Positions 16,704 through 27,070 are shown, counted from the first letter of the stretch. The stretch: DNA of 64,000 bases from Rodentibacter trehalosifermentans (GCF_002000545.1 NZ_MLHL01000021.1:1-64000); one strand, 5' to 3'. The notes: a model not told the origin generated them from the sequence alone. A program made the numbers and translations.

Positions 16704-17465
16704 TTACCGCATTTTCTTTGCTCGTATGAAAAGCAACACCGGACGATGCTGCAAATCTTTAAATTCAGCGTGCCATTGAGGGTGCTCCGCCAACATGGGT
16801 TCGGCCATCTGTTCAATTTGAAAACCTGTGGAAATAATATGATTAATAATGGTGGCAGTGGTGCGGTGATAGGTTTTAAAAGGCTGTTTAAACCAATTTC
16901 TTTCCCGTTCACCCTCATCACGATAATGGTTCAAGCGGTATGCCACCTGTTGTTTGTTTTCATCTTTTTCCCAACGCTCCCCCATTTTATGGCAAGTGGT
17001 GATAGGGTGTTCTTGAGAAAACACCAATGTTCCCTTTGGTTTTAATTTTTTGAAAATCGCTGTCAACAACGCAGAGAAATCCTGCACATAATGAAAAGCA
17101 AAAGAGCTGGTGATAACATCAAAATTTTCCTCAGGCAAATCTGCAAGGTTTTCCATTGCAAGTTGATATAAAGAAAAACGCCCGTGAAATTGACCGCACT
17201 TTTCCAAATCTGTTTGTGCTTGTTTTAACATATTGGCGGATAAATCCATTCCCACGACTGCTCTTGCGCCCCGCTCTAAGTAAAGTGCTAAATGCCCACC
17301 GCTACCACAGCCAAGATCCAATAACGTTTTGCCTTGAAGATCGGGCAAAAGAGAAAGCATTGTCGGTTTTTCTACGATTTCATTCAAACTCATCGGGTTT
17401 TCACGAAGCTTTTGATAACGTTCAAAGAAGTTTTCCCTATCATAAACGCTGGTGTTGTTCTTCAT
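16704..17465 (-). CDS. Class I SAM-dependent methyltransferase
   Basis: A 253-residue protein with the Rossmann-type SAM site LLDLGCGSGGHLALYL at about residues 47-62, the acidic loop VGMDLSANML, and the post-II motif FDVITSSFAFHYVQD. These are standard for small-molecule methyltransferases of the UbiE/BioC-like superfamily; the target is unknown. The ATG at 17465 has an AGGA ribosome site; longer frames upstream run through the mtr terminator. Uptake signals lie at 17193 inside the gene and 16672 after it. It is transcribed in the same direction as mtr but separated by a terminator. Confidence 0.85.
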   Translation of the reverse strand: MKNNTSVYDRENFFERYQKLRENPMSLNEIVEKPTMLSLLPDLQGKTLLDLGCGSGGHLALYLERGARAVVGMDLSANMLKQAQTDLEKCGQFHGRFSLYQLAMENLADLPEENFDVITSSFAFHYVQDFSALLTAIFKKLKPKGTLVFSQEHPITTCHKMGERWEKDENKQQVAYRLNHYRDEGERERNWFKQPFKTYHRTTATIINHIISTGFQIEQMAEPMLAEHPQWHAEFKDLQHRPVLLFIRAKKMR

Positions 17466-17500
17466 GGATAATTCCTGTTGGTGAAAGCCAAAATGTAAAA

Positions 17501-17520
17501 GGGCGTATAATCCTACGCCC
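17501..17520 (-). terminator. mtr terminator
   Basis: GGGCGTA and TACGCCC form a seven-base GC-rich stem with a six-base loop; TTTTACATTTT follows on the minus strand. It lies 22 bases after the mtr stop. Confidence 0.8.
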
Positions 17521-17541
17521 TTAGAATACAATGGGATAGGA

Positions 17542-18798
17542 TTATCCCATAAAACTTGCAAACCAGCCTAAATTAGCCCCCACTTGCGCCACAATATTAA
17601 GCACACCAAAGAGGATAATAAAACCAATCATCGCATTGCCACCATAAACCCGATAAGTAGCGTTCGGGAATTTTTGGCGGCTTGCCTTTGCAAGTAATGC
17701 CGGCACAATAGCGGCCCAAATGGTTGCTGCTAACCCCGCATAACCAATAGCAATCACAAAACCATAAGGGAACTGAAGGCTTAATAATAAAGGAGGTAAA
17801 AAGGTGACCAAGGTGGTTTTTGTTCTTCCCATTAGGCTGTCGTCAAATTTCAACAAATCCGCGATATAGTCGAACAATCCCAATGTAACTCCGAGGAAAG
17901 AACTGGCAATTGCCATATAAGCAAAGAAATTCAACATTACTGCAATATAATCCGTTTCAATATAGCGGCGTAATGCTTCAAGTAATGCGGAAACATCACC
18001 GCCTTTTTCAATCACCGGTGCAAATTCTGCACGAGGTAAATTGCCTTGAATCGCAAGCTGCCAGAGAATATAGATAATGAGTGCCAAACCGGTACCGGTG
18101 AAAATGGCTTTCATCACCCGATTGCCATCACGTTGATAATATTTCACAAGGCTTGGTACATTGCCGTGGAAACCGAAGGAAACCAAACACACCGGCAGTG
18201 CGGTCAATAAATAAGGTAGATATTGCTGCTCGCCTTGTGCCACCGTATTAAATAAAACCTCTGTTTTTACTGAACCGAGCAAGCCTGCGGTAGAAAGAAA
18301 AAAGGCGATAACCATCCCACCAATTAATATTGTGGTAAAACGATCGACCGCTTTGGTTGAAAGCCAGACAAACGCCGCTAAAACCAAGCAAAAAATCAGT
18401 GAGCCGGAAGTCCGCCCAATATCAACCGCACTTTCGCTACTACTCAACAGCTGATTGAATAAATTTTGTGTAATACCACCCCCTGAGGTGATATAGGCAT
18501 AGGTTAAAATATAAAGCACAAAGGCAACAGATAACCCATTAACCACATTCCACCCTTTACCAAGCAGATCTTTGACAATGGTGTCGAAACTTGCCCCTGT
18601 GGGATAATGCAAATTGGCTTCTAAAATCATTAAACCGGAAGTGGTCATACAAAACCAAGTATAAATCAGCGCAAGAAGTGAGCCGATAAACCACACGCCT
18701 GCGGTTGAAGTGGGGTTAGCCAACATACCTGCACCAATGGCCGTGCCGGCAATAATCATGGCACCGCCTAATAAAGAAGGGGATTTTTGTTGTGTCAT
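17542..18798 (-). CDS. mtr: Tryptophan-specific permease of the aromatic amino acid family
   Basis: A 418-residue inner-membrane protein with about 11 membrane segments. Long stretches agree with E. coli Mtr as I remember it, for example SPSLLGGAMII, SFDTIVKDLLGKGWNVVNG, FVLYILTYAYI, GNVPSLVKYY and GYAGLAATIWAAIVPALLA. It is a proton-linked importer of tryptophan; TyrP is the close alternative. The gene is divergent from the LoiP-like protease gene. A 26-base palindrome with features of a TrpR operator covers the promoter. Confidence 0.88.
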   Translation of the reverse strand: MTQQKSPSLLGGAMIIAGTAIGAGMLANPTSTAGVWFIGSLLALIYTWFCMTTSGLMILEANLHYPTGASFDTIVKDLLGKGWNVVNGLSVAFVLYILTYAYITSGGGITQNLFNQLLSSSESAVDIGRTSGSLIFCLVLAAFVWLSTKAVDRFTTILIGGMVIAFFLSTAGLLGSVKTEVLFNTVAQGEQQYLPYLLTALPVCLVSFGFHGNVPSLVKYYQRDGNRVMKAIFTGTGLALIIYILWQLAIQGNLPRAEFAPVIEKGGDVSALLEALRRYIETDYIAVMLNFFAYMAIASSFLGVTLGLFDYIADLLKFDDSLMGRTKTTLVTFLPPLLLSLQFPYGFVIAIGYAGLAATIWAAIVPALLAKASRQKFPNATYRVYGGNAMIGFIILFGVLNIVAQVGANLGWFASFMG

Positions 18799-18820
18799 AA
18801 TTTATTCTCTAATAGCAAAA

Positions 18821-18846
18821 ATTTGCACTATTATAATAGTGCAAAT
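18821..18846. promoter_or_regulatory. 26-base perfect palindrome over the mtr promoter, candidate TrpR operator
   Basis: ATTTGCACTATTA (18821-18833) is followed directly by its exact reverse complement (18834-18846). The centre contains TATAAT (18832-18837). The inner 18 bases (GCACTA at one end, TAGTGC at the other) agree with the E. coli TrpR operator GTACTAGTTAACTAGTAC at about 12 positions. It lies 23 bases upstream of the mtr ATG. Confidence 0.65.
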
Positions 18847-18939
18847 CAAAAACTCAATGGTTTTTTATTAGACAAGGTGATCGGACTTTTCTTATAATTT
18901 TGCCATCTCTAAAGTTGATACCCATAAGAGGAATTAAAA

Positions 18940-19713
18940 ATGAAAAAATACATCAAATCCTTTGCCTTTGCTTCTGTCGCCGCATTAGTGCTTAATGCCT
19001 GTGCAGATTCCGCTTCCATTAATCAACAAGCGGCCTCAAGCTATGCCCAAGAAATGGGTAAAATTCGCACTCAAGGAGCGGTAGATACCACCTCTCAAAC
19101 GGCAAAACGTATTCATCGAATTTTCAACAAAATGGTGCCTTATGCCAATAAAGAAAACCAAACCGGTCAACCTTTTAACTGGCAGATTACCGTCATTAAA
19201 TCGAAAGAGTTAAACGCCTGGGCTATGCCGGGCGGGAAAATGGCCTTTTATACGGGGTTAGTAGATACCTTAAAGCTCAACGATGATGAAATTGCCACCG
19301 TCATGGGGCACGAAATGGCACACGCCCTAAAAGAGCATGGTAAAGCGAAAGCGAATTTCGGTATGGCTACCGGCATTGCGGCACAATTGGGTCATATTGC
19401 CCTTTCTACTGTGGTCGGGTCTGATTTAAGTGGAGTCGCAATTGGCTTAACCAAAGATTTTGCATTAGATAAACCTTATTCCCGTAGTGCAGAAACCGAA
19501 GCCGATGAAGTGGGCCTATTGCTGATGGCAAAATCAGGCTTTAATCCACAAGCTGCCCCTGGTTTATGGGATAAAATGAAAAAGGCCTCCGGTGGTTCCA
19601 AGGGGGCATTAGAGGCTCTAGCCTCTACCCACCCGACAGATGAAGATCGCCAAGAAAATTTACAACGTTTACTTCCGGAAGCGATGAAACTCTACGAAGC
19701 CTCAAAAAAATAA
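18940..19713 (+). CDS. loiP: M48-family metalloprotease lipoprotein (LoiP-like)
   Basis: A 257-residue protein with a lipoprotein signal peptide and Cys21 after LVLNA. The zinc site is MGHEMAHAL (His124, Glu125, His128), and the third-ligand region is AETEADEVG (around 185-191). The order and length fit E. coli LoiP (YggG), an outer-membrane-attached protease for periplasmic quality control. It has an AGAGG ribosome site. It is divergent from mtr and converges with psiE. Confidence 0.88.
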   Translation: MKKYIKSFAFASVAALVLNACADSASINQQAASSYAQEMGKIRTQGAVDTTSQTAKRIHRIFNKMVPYANKENQTGQPFNWQITVIKSKELNAWAMPGGKMAFYTGLVDTLKLNDDEIATVMGHEMAHALKEHGKAKANFGMATGIAAQLGHIALSTVVGSDLSGVAIGLTKDFALDKPYSRSAETEADEVGLLLMAKSGFNPQAAPGLWDKMKKASGGSKGALEALASTHPTDEDRQENLQRLLPEAMKLYEASKK

Positions 19714-19743
19714 AACTTTTGTAAAATTGGCCGCACTTTGTTC

Positions 19744-19787
19744 CTTCAAAAGTTAGACACACAAGCACACTAGTCCGACTTTTGAGG
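19744..19787. terminator. Possible bidirectional hairpin between loiP and psiE
   Basis: CTTCAAAAGTTAGAC (19744-19758) and GTCCGACTTTTGAGG (19773-19787) pair imperfectly, in the 81-base gap between two converging genes. Modest evidence because of mismatches. Confidence 0.35.
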
Positions 19788-19794
19788 GGACATT

Positions 19795-20211
19795 TTAAAT
19801 ATTTCTCAATTTATTGGAATAAAGCATTAAACAAAGAGCAATGACCATAATCAAAATGGCACCGGCAAATAAAATGGTATCGACCGCATTTTCATGTTTC
19901 ACAATAATTAAACGCAACATTGCTGTGATACCGGCGTAAATGAAGTAGCGTAGCGGAAAGTGATAACCGCTTTTAAAATATTGCACAATTAAACCGATAA
20001 ACCCAAAATACAAGAAAAACATGACCGCTTGTTCTGCCAACGCATAAGGAACCGTTGTGGAAGGAGTTAGCACCATTAAGGCAAGAGAATAGGTAATCTT
20101 AGCCAACGCAATAATCAATACGATCGCAAGTGCAATAAGTGATGTGCTTAACACATATTTGAGTATGCCGGTAATGAGTAGCGGAAATCTTTCGACTTGA
20201 TTTTGTTCCAT
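19795..20211 (-). CDS. psiE: PsiE-family membrane protein
   Basis: A 138-residue protein with four membrane segments (about 16-38, 60-82, 88-106, 112-132) and the PsiE-type features YFKSGYHFPLRYFIYAGITAMLRLIIV and a short charged segment before the last helix. PsiE is known as phosphate-starvation inducible in E. coli, but its molecular role is not known. It follows queH in the same direction, with an uptake-signal pair between. Confidence 0.8.
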   Translation of the reverse strand: MEQNQVERFPLLITGILKYVLSTSLIALAIVLIIALAKITYSLALMVLTPSTTVPYALAEQAVMFFLYFGFIGLIVQYFKSGYHFPLRYFIYAGITAMLRLIIVKHENAVDTILFAGAILIMVIALCLMLYSNKLRNI

Positions 20212-20247
20212 TTTTCTTCCTTTTATTTTGTATGAATGTAAATGATA

Positions 20248-20275
20248 ACCGCACTTTTTTATGGAAAAGTGCGGT
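20248..20275 (-). terminator. Inverted uptake-signal pair between queH and psiE
   Basis: ACCGCACTTTT (20248-20258) and AAAAGTGCGGT (20265-20275) form an 11-base stem. It lies 17 bases after the queH stop. The stem could end queH transcription, although the U-tract outside it is weak on the minus strand. Confidence 0.5.
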
Positions 20276-20291
20276 CATTTTTTCTGGCATT

Positions 20292-21008
20292 TTAATCTGG
20301 GGAATAATAGAGCTTTCCGATTTCAATTTTCTGACGCCCCGTTTCTTCACGCCATTTATTACTGTCTCTTAATGAATAAACACAGCCACAATATTCTTGT
20401 TGGTAAAAGCGTTCACGTTTGCTTATCTCAATCATACGTTGTGAGCCGCCTTCTTTACGCCAGTTGTAATCCCAATAAATGACATCATCGTATTTTTCTG
20501 CCGCCCGATGACCACAGCCGTTAATTTGATTCATATCCTTCCAGCGGGAAATACCAAGACAGCTGGTGAATACCGGGAAACCGTGTTGATGGGCATATTC
20601 TGCCGCTTTTTCAAAGCGCATATCAAAACACATGGTACAGCGAATACCTCGCTCCGGTTCCCATTCCATTCCTTTGGCTCGGTCAAACCAATTTTGTCGG
20701 TCGTAATCAGCATCAATAAAAGGAATGCCAAATTTTTTAGCAAAACGAATATTTTCTTCTTTACGGATCAAATATTCTTTTAATGGGTGAATATTGGGAT
20801 TATAGAAATAAATCGTAAATTCAATCCCGGAGGCTAAAATGGCCTCCATCACCTCACCGGAACAAGGGGCGCAACAGGAATGAAGCAGGAGTTTGTTATG
20901 CCCATTGGGAAGCTCAAGTTTTTCACGGATAAAAGGGGCATTTGGATCTTTTTTCGCTTTTTTAGTGCGGTTTTTAGGTTGGAAACCTGTCATATTTTCG
21001 TTATTCAT
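20292..21008 (-). CDS. queH: Epoxyqueuosine reductase QueH
   Basis: A protein of about 238 residues with the QueH (DUF208) signature HSCCAPCSG (Cys45, Cys46, Cys49), then [14 protein letters not shown] and EYCGCVYSL, whose cysteines bind iron-sulfur and metal centres. QueH catalyses the last step of queuosine tRNA modification, reducing epoxyqueuosine, as a non-homologous alternative to QueG. Start choice is uncertain: I take the ATG at 21008; a TTG at 21041 would overlap ispB and an ATG at 20993 is also possible. No clear ribosome site separates them. The gene directly follows ispB. Confidence 0.88.
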   Translation of the reverse strand: MNNENMTGFQPKNRTKKAKKDPNAPFIREKLELPNGHNKLLLHSCCAPCSGEVMEAILASGIEFTIYFYNPNIHPLKEYLIRKEENIRFAKKFGIPFIDADYDRQNWFDRAKGMEWEPERGIRCTMCFDMRFEKAAEYAHQHGFPVFTSCLGISRWKDMNQINGCGHRAAEKYDDVIYWDYNWRKEGGSQRMIEISKRERFYQQEYCGCVYSLRDSNKWREETGRQKIEIGKLYYSPD

Positions 21009-21024
21009 AAAGTCATTGGGGAGA

Positions 21025-22014
21025 TTAATAAGTTCGATCAACAGATAAATATGCCAAGGAAATCAGCGCTTGTTTATACTCGCTTTCAGGCAAAATAGAA
21101 ACCGCATCAACGGCTTTTTGCGCTTCTTGTTTTGCCCGTTCCATTGCATAGTCCAACGATTTATGTTGCGCCATAATCGCTAGCACCTCATCAATAATTT
21201 CACGTTTGCCACCTTGTTCAATGGCATCTCGAATGAGGGCGGCCTGTTGTGCATTAGCATGATGCATCGCATGTAATAACGGCAAGGTTGGTTTGCCTTC
21301 GGCTAAATCATCGCCCACATTCTTACCGAGATCTTGGGCATTAGCACTGTAATCTAATACATCATCCACCAGCTGAAATGCCGTTCCAAGATAACGCCCA
21401 TAATCTTGCAACGCTTTTTCTTGGGCTTCCGTGGCGCCGGCGACAATGGCAGCGGCTTGTCCTGCCACTTCAAATAAACGGGCGGTTTTGCTATAAATCA
21501 CCCGCATATAATTCGCTTCGGTGGTTTGCGGATCGTTGACATTCATTAATTGTTGCACTTCCCCTTCTGCCAATACATTTGTGGCATCTGCCATAATGCG
21601 AAGGATTTTCAAGGATTCGAGTTGTGCAACAAGTTGGAAGGCGCGGGTATAAATGAAATCTCCCACTAATACACTTGCGGCATTACCAAATTCGGCATTC
21701 GCTGTGGCACGCCCTCGGCGCATATCGGATTCATCGACCACATCGTCATGTAGCAAGGATGCGGTGTGGATAAATTCGACAAAAGTGGCACAAGTTATGG
21801 CTTGCAATCCTTCAAACCCTAAAGAACGTGCAGCAAGCACAGCGATCAACGGTCGGATCCTTTTTCCACCACCTTGAACGATATAAAAACCAAGTTGACT
21901 AATTAATGCCACATCAGAATTGAGTTGGGCAAGAATATTCTGATTGACTTTTTGCATATCCGGATCGGCTAATTGCTGAATGGTATGCATCGTCATGAGG
22001 TCTTGTTTTTCCAT
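21025..22014 (-). CDS. ispB: Octaprenyl diphosphate synthase
   Basis: A 329-residue trans-prenyltransferase. The two aspartate-rich Mg-binding motifs are [15 protein letters not shown] (first) and [10 protein letters not shown] (second), with GGGKRIRP near residue 49. It extends farnesyl diphosphate to the side chain of ubiquinone and menaquinone. The gene is divergent from rplU, the same arrangement as in E. coli (ispB next to rplU). It is likely co-transcribed with queH. Confidence 0.95.
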   Translation of the reverse strand: MEKQDLMTMHTIQQLADPDMQKVNQNILAQLNSDVALISQLGFYIVQGGGKRIRPLIAVLAARSLGFEGLQAITCATFVEFIHTASLLHDDVVDESDMRRGRATANAEFGNAASVLVGDFIYTRAFQLVAQLESLKILRIMADATNVLAEGEVQQLMNVNDPQTTEANYMRVIYSKTARLFEVAGQAAAIVAGATEAQEKALQDYGRYLGTAFQLVDDVLDYSANAQDLGKNVGDDLAEGKPTLPLLHAMHHANAQQAALIRDAIEQGGKREIIDEVLAIMAQHKSLDYAMERAKQEAQKAVDAVSILPESEYKQALISLAYLSVDRTY

Positions 22015-22128
22015 TGTTTATCGTTAATTATCAAATAAAGAATGCGGTGCATTTTACCTGAATTTTTGTACTTTCTAAAATTAATCAATCAGAAAAGGGA
22101 ATTTTTTTATTTTATTGTAAATAAATTC

Positions 22129-22157
22129 TTGCCAGGAGATTGTTTTTTCCGTAGAAT
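22129..22157 (+). promoter_or_regulatory. rplU promoter
   Basis: TTGCCA (22129-22134) and TAGAAT (22152-22157) are separated by 17 bases, a good sigma-70 promoter for rplU-rpmA. A small stem-loop follows in the leader (CTGCC at 22193-22197 with GGCAG at 22202-22206, flanked by GTGC/GCAC). Confidence 0.7.
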
Positions 22158-22231
22158 TTGCGACCTATTTTATATGAATTTTGAAGTGCATACTGCCTAA
22201 GGGCAGCGAAGCACAGTTAAGCGGAGTATTT

Positions 22232-22543
22232 ATGTACGCAGTTTTTCAAAGTGGCGGTAAACAACACCGTGTAAGCGAAGGTCAAGTGGTTCGTTTAGAG
22301 AAACTTGAGCTTGCAACCGGCGAAAAAGTTGAGTTCGATTCGGTGTTGATGGTCGTTAACGGTGAAGATGTTAAAATCGGCGCACCGGTTGTAGCCGGCG
22401 CAAAAGTAATTGCTGAAGTTGTGGCACAGGGTCGTGGCGAGAAAGTTAAAATCGTTAAATTCCGTCGTCGCAAACACAGTCGTAAACAACAAGGTCATCG
22501 CCAGTGGTTCACTGAAGTGAAAATCACTGGGATTCAAGCATAA
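22232..22543 (+). CDS. rplU: 50S ribosomal protein L21
   Basis: A 103-residue protein, [20 protein letters not shown] at the N-terminus and [14 protein letters not shown]-type basic C-terminus, as in L21. The ATG at 22232 is chosen because the family begins MYAV; a frame extending to 22181 runs through the structured leader. It binds 23S rRNA near L20. It forms an operon with rpmA, 19 bases downstream. Confidence 0.98.
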   Translation: MYAVFQSGGKQHRVSEGQVVRLEKLELATGEKVEFDSVLMVVNGEDVKIGAPVVAGAKVIAEVVAQGRGEKVKIVKFRRRKHSRKQQGHRQWFTEVKITGIQA

Positions 22544-22562
22544 TTCAGAGGAGAGCAAGTAG

Positions 22563-22820
22563 ATGGCAACTAAAAAAGCTGGTGGTTCAACTCGTAATGG
22601 TCGCGATTCTGAAGCTAAACGCCTTGGGGTTAAACGTTTCGGTGGTGAGTCTGTTTTAGCGGGTAGCATTATTGTTCGTCAACGTGGTACAAAATTCCAT
22701 GCCGGTACGAACGTAGGTATGGGTAGAGATCATACTTTATTCGCTACCGCTGATGGTAAAGTTAAATTTGAAGTAAAAGGCGAAAAAAGCCGTAAATACG
22801 TAAGTATTGTTACTGAGTAA
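22563..22820 (+). CDS. rpmA: 50S ribosomal protein L27
   Basis: An 85-residue protein starting [20 protein letters not shown], the L27 signature, followed by [21 protein letters not shown]27 lies close to the peptidyl transferase centre. It has a GGAG ribosome site and follows rplU. A terminator lies about 20 bases after the stop. Confidence 0.98.
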   Translation: MATKKAGGSTRNGRDSEAKRLGVKRFGGESVLAGSIIVRQRGTKFHAGTNVGMGRDHTLFATADGKVKFEVKGEKSRKYVSIVTE

Positions 22821-22841
22821 TTTAAAACATTAATCGAATTG

Positions 22842-22873
22842 AACGCCCCGCAGTTTTGTGGGGCGTTTTGTCT
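22842..22873 (+). terminator. rplU-rpmA terminator
   Basis: AACGCCCCGCA (22842-22852) pairs with TGTGGGGCGTT (22857-22867) with one mismatch, followed by TTGTCTTTTTT. A strong intrinsic terminator, leaving yhbE some readthrough or its own promoter. Confidence 0.85.
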
Positions 22874-22898
22874 TTTTTAACCTTTGTAAGTGAGAAAT

Positions 22899-23822
22899 AT
22901 GAAACAACAACCTTTATTCGGTTTCATGTTTGCACTCATTGCCGCAATGGCTTGGGGATCGTTACCTATCGCCTTAAAGCAAGTGCTATCAATCATGAAT
23001 GCTCAAACTATCGTGTGGTATCGTTTTGTGGTTGCTACTCTTGCTTTATTGTTTTTACTGGCTTACAAAAAGACACTCCCCGAAGCAAGAAAAGTCGGGC
23101 GTTATGGCTGGTTGGCAATCATCGGTGTATTTGGGCTTGCCGGTAATTTTTTGCTATTTAGTTCCTCCTTAAACTATATCGAACCCTCAATTGCCCAAAT
23201 TTTTATTCACCTTTCCTCTTTTGGTATGTTGATTTGCGGTGTGCTTATCTTCAAAGAAACCTTAGGGGGGCATCAAAAAGTGGGCATCTTGCTTTTATTG
23301 ATAGGTCTTGGGTTATTTTTTAACGACCGTTTTGAAACTTTCGTTGGGATAAATCAATATTCAACCGGCGTCATACTCAGTGTAAGTGCCGCATTAGTAT
23401 GGGTTGCCTATGGCATGGTGCAAAAATTAATGTTGCGTAAATTTAGCTCGCAACAAATTCTCGTTATGATGTATTTCGGCTGTGCAATGGTGTTCACCCC
23501 AATGGCGGATTTTTCCCAAGTGAGCGCACTCACGCCTTTTGCATTAGCTTGTTTTATTTACTGTTGTTTGAATACCTTGATTGGTTATGGGGCTTATGCC
23601 GAGGCATTAAACCGCTGGGATGTGTCAAAAGTAAGTGTTGTCGTGACCTTGGTTCCTCTTTTTACTATTTTCTTCTCACATATTGCACATATTATCAGCC
23701 CCGAGCATTTCAATGCGCCGGAATTAAATAGCATTAGCTATATCGGGGCGTTTATTGTAGTATGCGGAGCAATTTTATCGGCTATTGGGCATAAATTATT
23801 ACCGTCGCACAAAGTGAAATAA
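22899..23822 (+). CDS. yhbE: EamA/DMT-family transporter (YhbE-like)
   Basis: A 307-residue membrane protein with about ten hydrophobic segments forming two EamA repeats; the first starts FALIAAMAWGSLPIALKQ and the second SVSAALVWVAYGMVQK. These are drug/metabolite-type exporters with unknown substrate. The position between rpmA and obgE matches yhbE in E. coli. I take the ATG at 22899; a GTG at 22890 in frame is possible. An uptake signal lies in the gap before obgE. Confidence 0.85.
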   Translation: MKQQPLFGFMFALIAAMAWGSLPIALKQVLSIMNAQTIVWYRFVVATLALLFLLAYKKTLPEARKVGRYGWLAIIGVFGLAGNFLLFSSSLNYIEPSIAQIFIHLSSFGMLICGVLIFKETLGGHQKVGILLLLIGLGLFFNDRFETFVGINQYSTGVILSVSAALVWVAYGMVQKLMLRKFSSQQILVMMYFGCAMVFTPMADFSQVSALTPFALACFIYCCLNTLIGYGAYAEALNRWDVSKVSVVVTLVPLFTIFFSHIAHIISPEHFNAPELNSISYIGAFIVVCGAILSAIGHKLLPSHKVK

Positions 23823-25028
<1,206 letters not shown>

Positions 25029-25040
25029 TTCTTCCTAAAA

Positions 25041-25080
25041 AAGTGCGGTCGATTTTAACAATGAAATCGACCGCACTTTG
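25041..25080. terminator. Bidirectional terminator between obgE and smpB (uptake-signal pair)
   Basis: AAAGTGCGGTCGATTT (25041-25056) and AAATCGACCGCACTTT (25065-25080) are perfect 16-base inverted arms. On the plus strand GTTTTTGG follows; on the minus strand TTTAGGAAG follows. Confidence 0.8.
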
Positions 25081-25103
25081 TTTTTGGAGCGATGGAGAGA
25101 ATA

Positions 25104-25586
25104 TCACCCACGGTTGGCATTTTTCATAATTCGTTCTTTTGCCAGCTTCCATTCCCGATCTTTAATATCATCACGCTTATCGTGTTGTTTTTTACCTTTC
25201 GCTAGCCCAATTTTAATTTTTGCCCAAGCGCCTTTCCAATAGAGCGAAAGGGCGACGATGGTGAAACCATCACGGCTGGATTTACCAAAAAGAGATTCCA
25301 ATTCTCGTTTATTGAGTAATAGTTTTCGGGTACGGGTGGGATCACAAACAATATGGGTTGAAGCCAAACTGAGAGGCTGGATTGTCGCCCCGAATAAATA
25401 GGCTTCCCCTTGTTTGAAAATAATGTAGCTGTCGCTAATGTTGGCTTTGCCTGCGCGCATGGATTTTACTTCCCAGCCTTGTAATTCAAGCCCGGCTTCG
25501 ATTTCATCTTCAATAAAATAATCGTGACGTGCCCGTTTGTTGAGCGCGATGGTATTTGAACCCGGTTTTAGTTTTTTCTTTGTCAT
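25104..25586 (-). CDS. smpB: SsrA-binding protein SmpB
   Basis: A 160-residue basic protein with [37 protein letters not shown] split across the conserved OB-fold, and the lysine-rich tail [17 protein letters not shown]. It binds tmRNA and guides trans-translation on stalled ribosomes. No tmRNA gene is visible nearby. The gene converges with obgE. Confidence 0.97.
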   Translation of the reverse strand: MTKKKLKPGSNTIALNKRARHDYFIEDEIEAGLELQGWEVKSMRAGKANISDSYIIFKQGEAYLFGATIQPLSLASTHIVCDPTRTRKLLLNKRELESLFGKSSRDGFTIVALSLYWKGAWAKIKIGLAKGKKQHDKRDDIKDREWKLAKERIMKNANRG

Positions 25587-25716
25587 AATTTTCCGTATTT
25601 TTTAATTTTTGCTGATTTTACCGAATATGTCTCTTGATAGCAAAGTCGGGCAAAAGTTAAAAGGATTGGTCTTTGAGCTGAAATGGCAAACCGATCTAAC
25701 AAACGGATTTTCACTA

Positions 25717-26058
25717 TTATTTCAATGTATCTAAAAATGCCACAAAGGCTCGTTTTTGCTCGCTGGATAAGTTTTCCCATTTTTGATTGATTTCCATCTC
25801 TTTTAACTCTTTTTTCATTAATGTGTCCGGCATACAATCTTGAAAAAACCAGCTGATGGGGGTGTTAAACAAGATCGCAATGTCAATCAAATGGTTTACA
25901 TTGATTTTACTGACACCGCGTTCATAACGGGAAAGTTGCTGTTGGGATAAATTGATCAATTCCGATAACTTTTCTGCTGAATAGCCAAATTCCTTTCTTT
26001 TTTGTTGAATGCGTTGCCCGATTGATTTGTCTGCCGCTGCTGCCAGTAACTGTGCCAT
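25717..26058 (-). CDS. XRE-family helix-turn-helix regulator
   Basis: A 113-residue protein with a Cro/C1-type helix-turn-helix at about residues 14-68 (IGQRIQQKRKEFGYSAEKLSE, then QQLSRYERGVSKI). A short C-terminal part ends SSEQKRAFVAFLDTLK and has no recognised effector domain. It is similar in layout to small chromosomal regulators common in Pasteurellaceae. It lies between arcA and smpB on the same strand. Targets are unknown. Confidence 0.82.
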   Translation of the reverse strand: MAQLLAAAADKSIGQRIQQKRKEFGYSAEKLSELINLSQQQLSRYERGVSKINVNHLIDIAILFNTPISWFFQDCMPDTLMKKELKEMEINQKWENLSSEQKRAFVAFLDTLK

Positions 26059-26127
26059 TGCTAATTCTATTGCTATTTTTCCTGAATACCCATTTATTCA
26101 CATTTTGTCGTTTTTTGAGGCTTAGGC

Positions 26128-26154
26128 TTAAGGGTGAACTAGATTCACCCTTAA
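26128..26154 (-). terminator. Hairpin after arcA
   Basis: TTAAGGGTGAA (26128-26138) pairs perfectly with TTCACCCTTAA (26144-26154). It lies 22 bases after the arcA stop; the sequence following on the minus strand is not U-rich, so termination efficiency is uncertain. Confidence 0.5.
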
Positions 26155-26175
26155 AGAAGGAAGGAAAAATCGTTT

Positions 26176-26889
26176 TTACGATTCAATTTCACCACAGAAA
26201 CGATAACCCTCACCGTGAACTGTGGCGATAATTTCAGGTGTATTCGGGTGATCTTCAAAATGTTTACGGATGCGGCGAATTGTGACATCTACGGTCCGAT
26301 CCTGTGGTTTTAGTGGGCGCCCGGTCATTTTTTTTAACAATTCTTCACGGGTTTGTAATTTCCCCGGATTTTCGCAAAAATGTAACATTGCACGGAACTC
26401 GCTACGCGGAAGTTTAGATTCGACTCCCTCCGGTGTGATCAGACTATGACTGTTTAAATCCAATGTCCAACCATTGAAACGATAAAACTCACGTTCAGTA
26501 TTGTTTTCTTTTTCATATTGCGGCATTGCACGGTGTAACAAATTGCGTGCACGAATAGTTAATTCACGAGGATTGAACGGTTTGGTAAGATAATCATCCG
26601 CACCAATTTCCAACCCTAAAATTTTATCGACTTCGTTATCGCGTCCGGTTAAAAAAATTAAAGGTAAATTGGCATATTCACGTAATTCACGCGCTAATAA
26701 AAGTCCATTTTTTCCGGGCAGGTTAATGTCCATCACAACCAGATTTACTGTATTATTTTTTAAAATTTCATGCATTTCAGCTCCGTCTTGCGCTTCAAGA
26801 ACGGAATAGCCTTCCGCTTCAAAAATACCTTTTAAGGCATTTCGGGTAACGGTTTCATCTTCAACAAGAAGAACTTGTGGCGTTGCCAT
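26176..26889 (-). CDS. arcA: Two-component response regulator ArcA
   Basis: A 237-residue OmpR-type regulator: receiver domain with Glu10, Asp11 and phospho-acceptor Asp54 ([12 protein letters not shown]) and [10 protein letters not shown], then a C-terminal winged helix ([23 protein letters not shown]). The sequence matches the aerobic respiration regulator ArcA, which represses respiratory genes when oxygen is low; its partner kinase ArcB is not in the window. It is divergent from dsbD; the shared intergenic region has an FNR-like box and a palindrome. Confidence 0.95.
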   Translation of the reverse strand: MATPQVLLVEDETVTRNALKGIFEAEGYSVLEAQDGAEMHEILKNNTVNLVVMDINLPGKNGLLLARELREYANLPLIFLTGRDNEVDKILGLEIGADDYLTKPFNPRELTIRARNLLHRAMPQYEKENNTEREFYRFNGWTLDLNSHSLITPEGVESKLPRSEFRAMLHFCENPGKLQTREELLKKMTGRPLKPQDRTVDVTIRRIRKHFEDHPNTPEIIATVHGEGYRFCGEIES

Positions 26890-26941
26890 ATTTTCACCCT
26901 TTTCTGGTTATTTAAGAAAATGACTTATTCTATCTTTGTAA

Positions 26942-26957
26942 CATTGTTGTAACAATG
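26942..26957. promoter_or_regulatory. Palindrome upstream of arcA
   Basis: CATTGTT and AACAATG are inverted around GT, about 55 bases upstream of the arcA ATG. It could be an operator or a leader hairpin. It overlaps no gene and adjoins an uptake signal at 26961-26969. Confidence 0.4.
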
Positions 26958-26994
26958 GGAAAGTGCGGTTATTTTTGCTGATCTTTTTATTTTT

Positions 26995-27008
26995 ATGATC
27001 TAAATCAT
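26995..27008. promoter_or_regulatory. FNR-like box between arcA and dsbD
   Basis: ATGAT-CTAA-ATCAT differs from the FNR consensus TTGAT-N4-ATCAA at only the first and last bases and is extended to a symmetric TATGAT/ATCATA. FNR control of arcA is known in enterobacteria; here it is inferred from the site. Confidence 0.5.
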
Positions 27009-27070
27009 ACTTTTGGGCTTTCAAATGGCTTTGTGTTAGAATTTTCCCACGCCAATTTATCATTTCTTCT

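Noticed and set aside
16602-17045. 147-residue frame on the plus strand over the methyltransferase gene
   Set aside because: Antisense to a gene with clear SAM-binding motifs and a good ribosome site; no recognisable protein features.
22181-22231. N-terminal extension of L21 by 17 residues
   Set aside because: L21 proteins begin MYAVF; the extension overlaps a structured leader.
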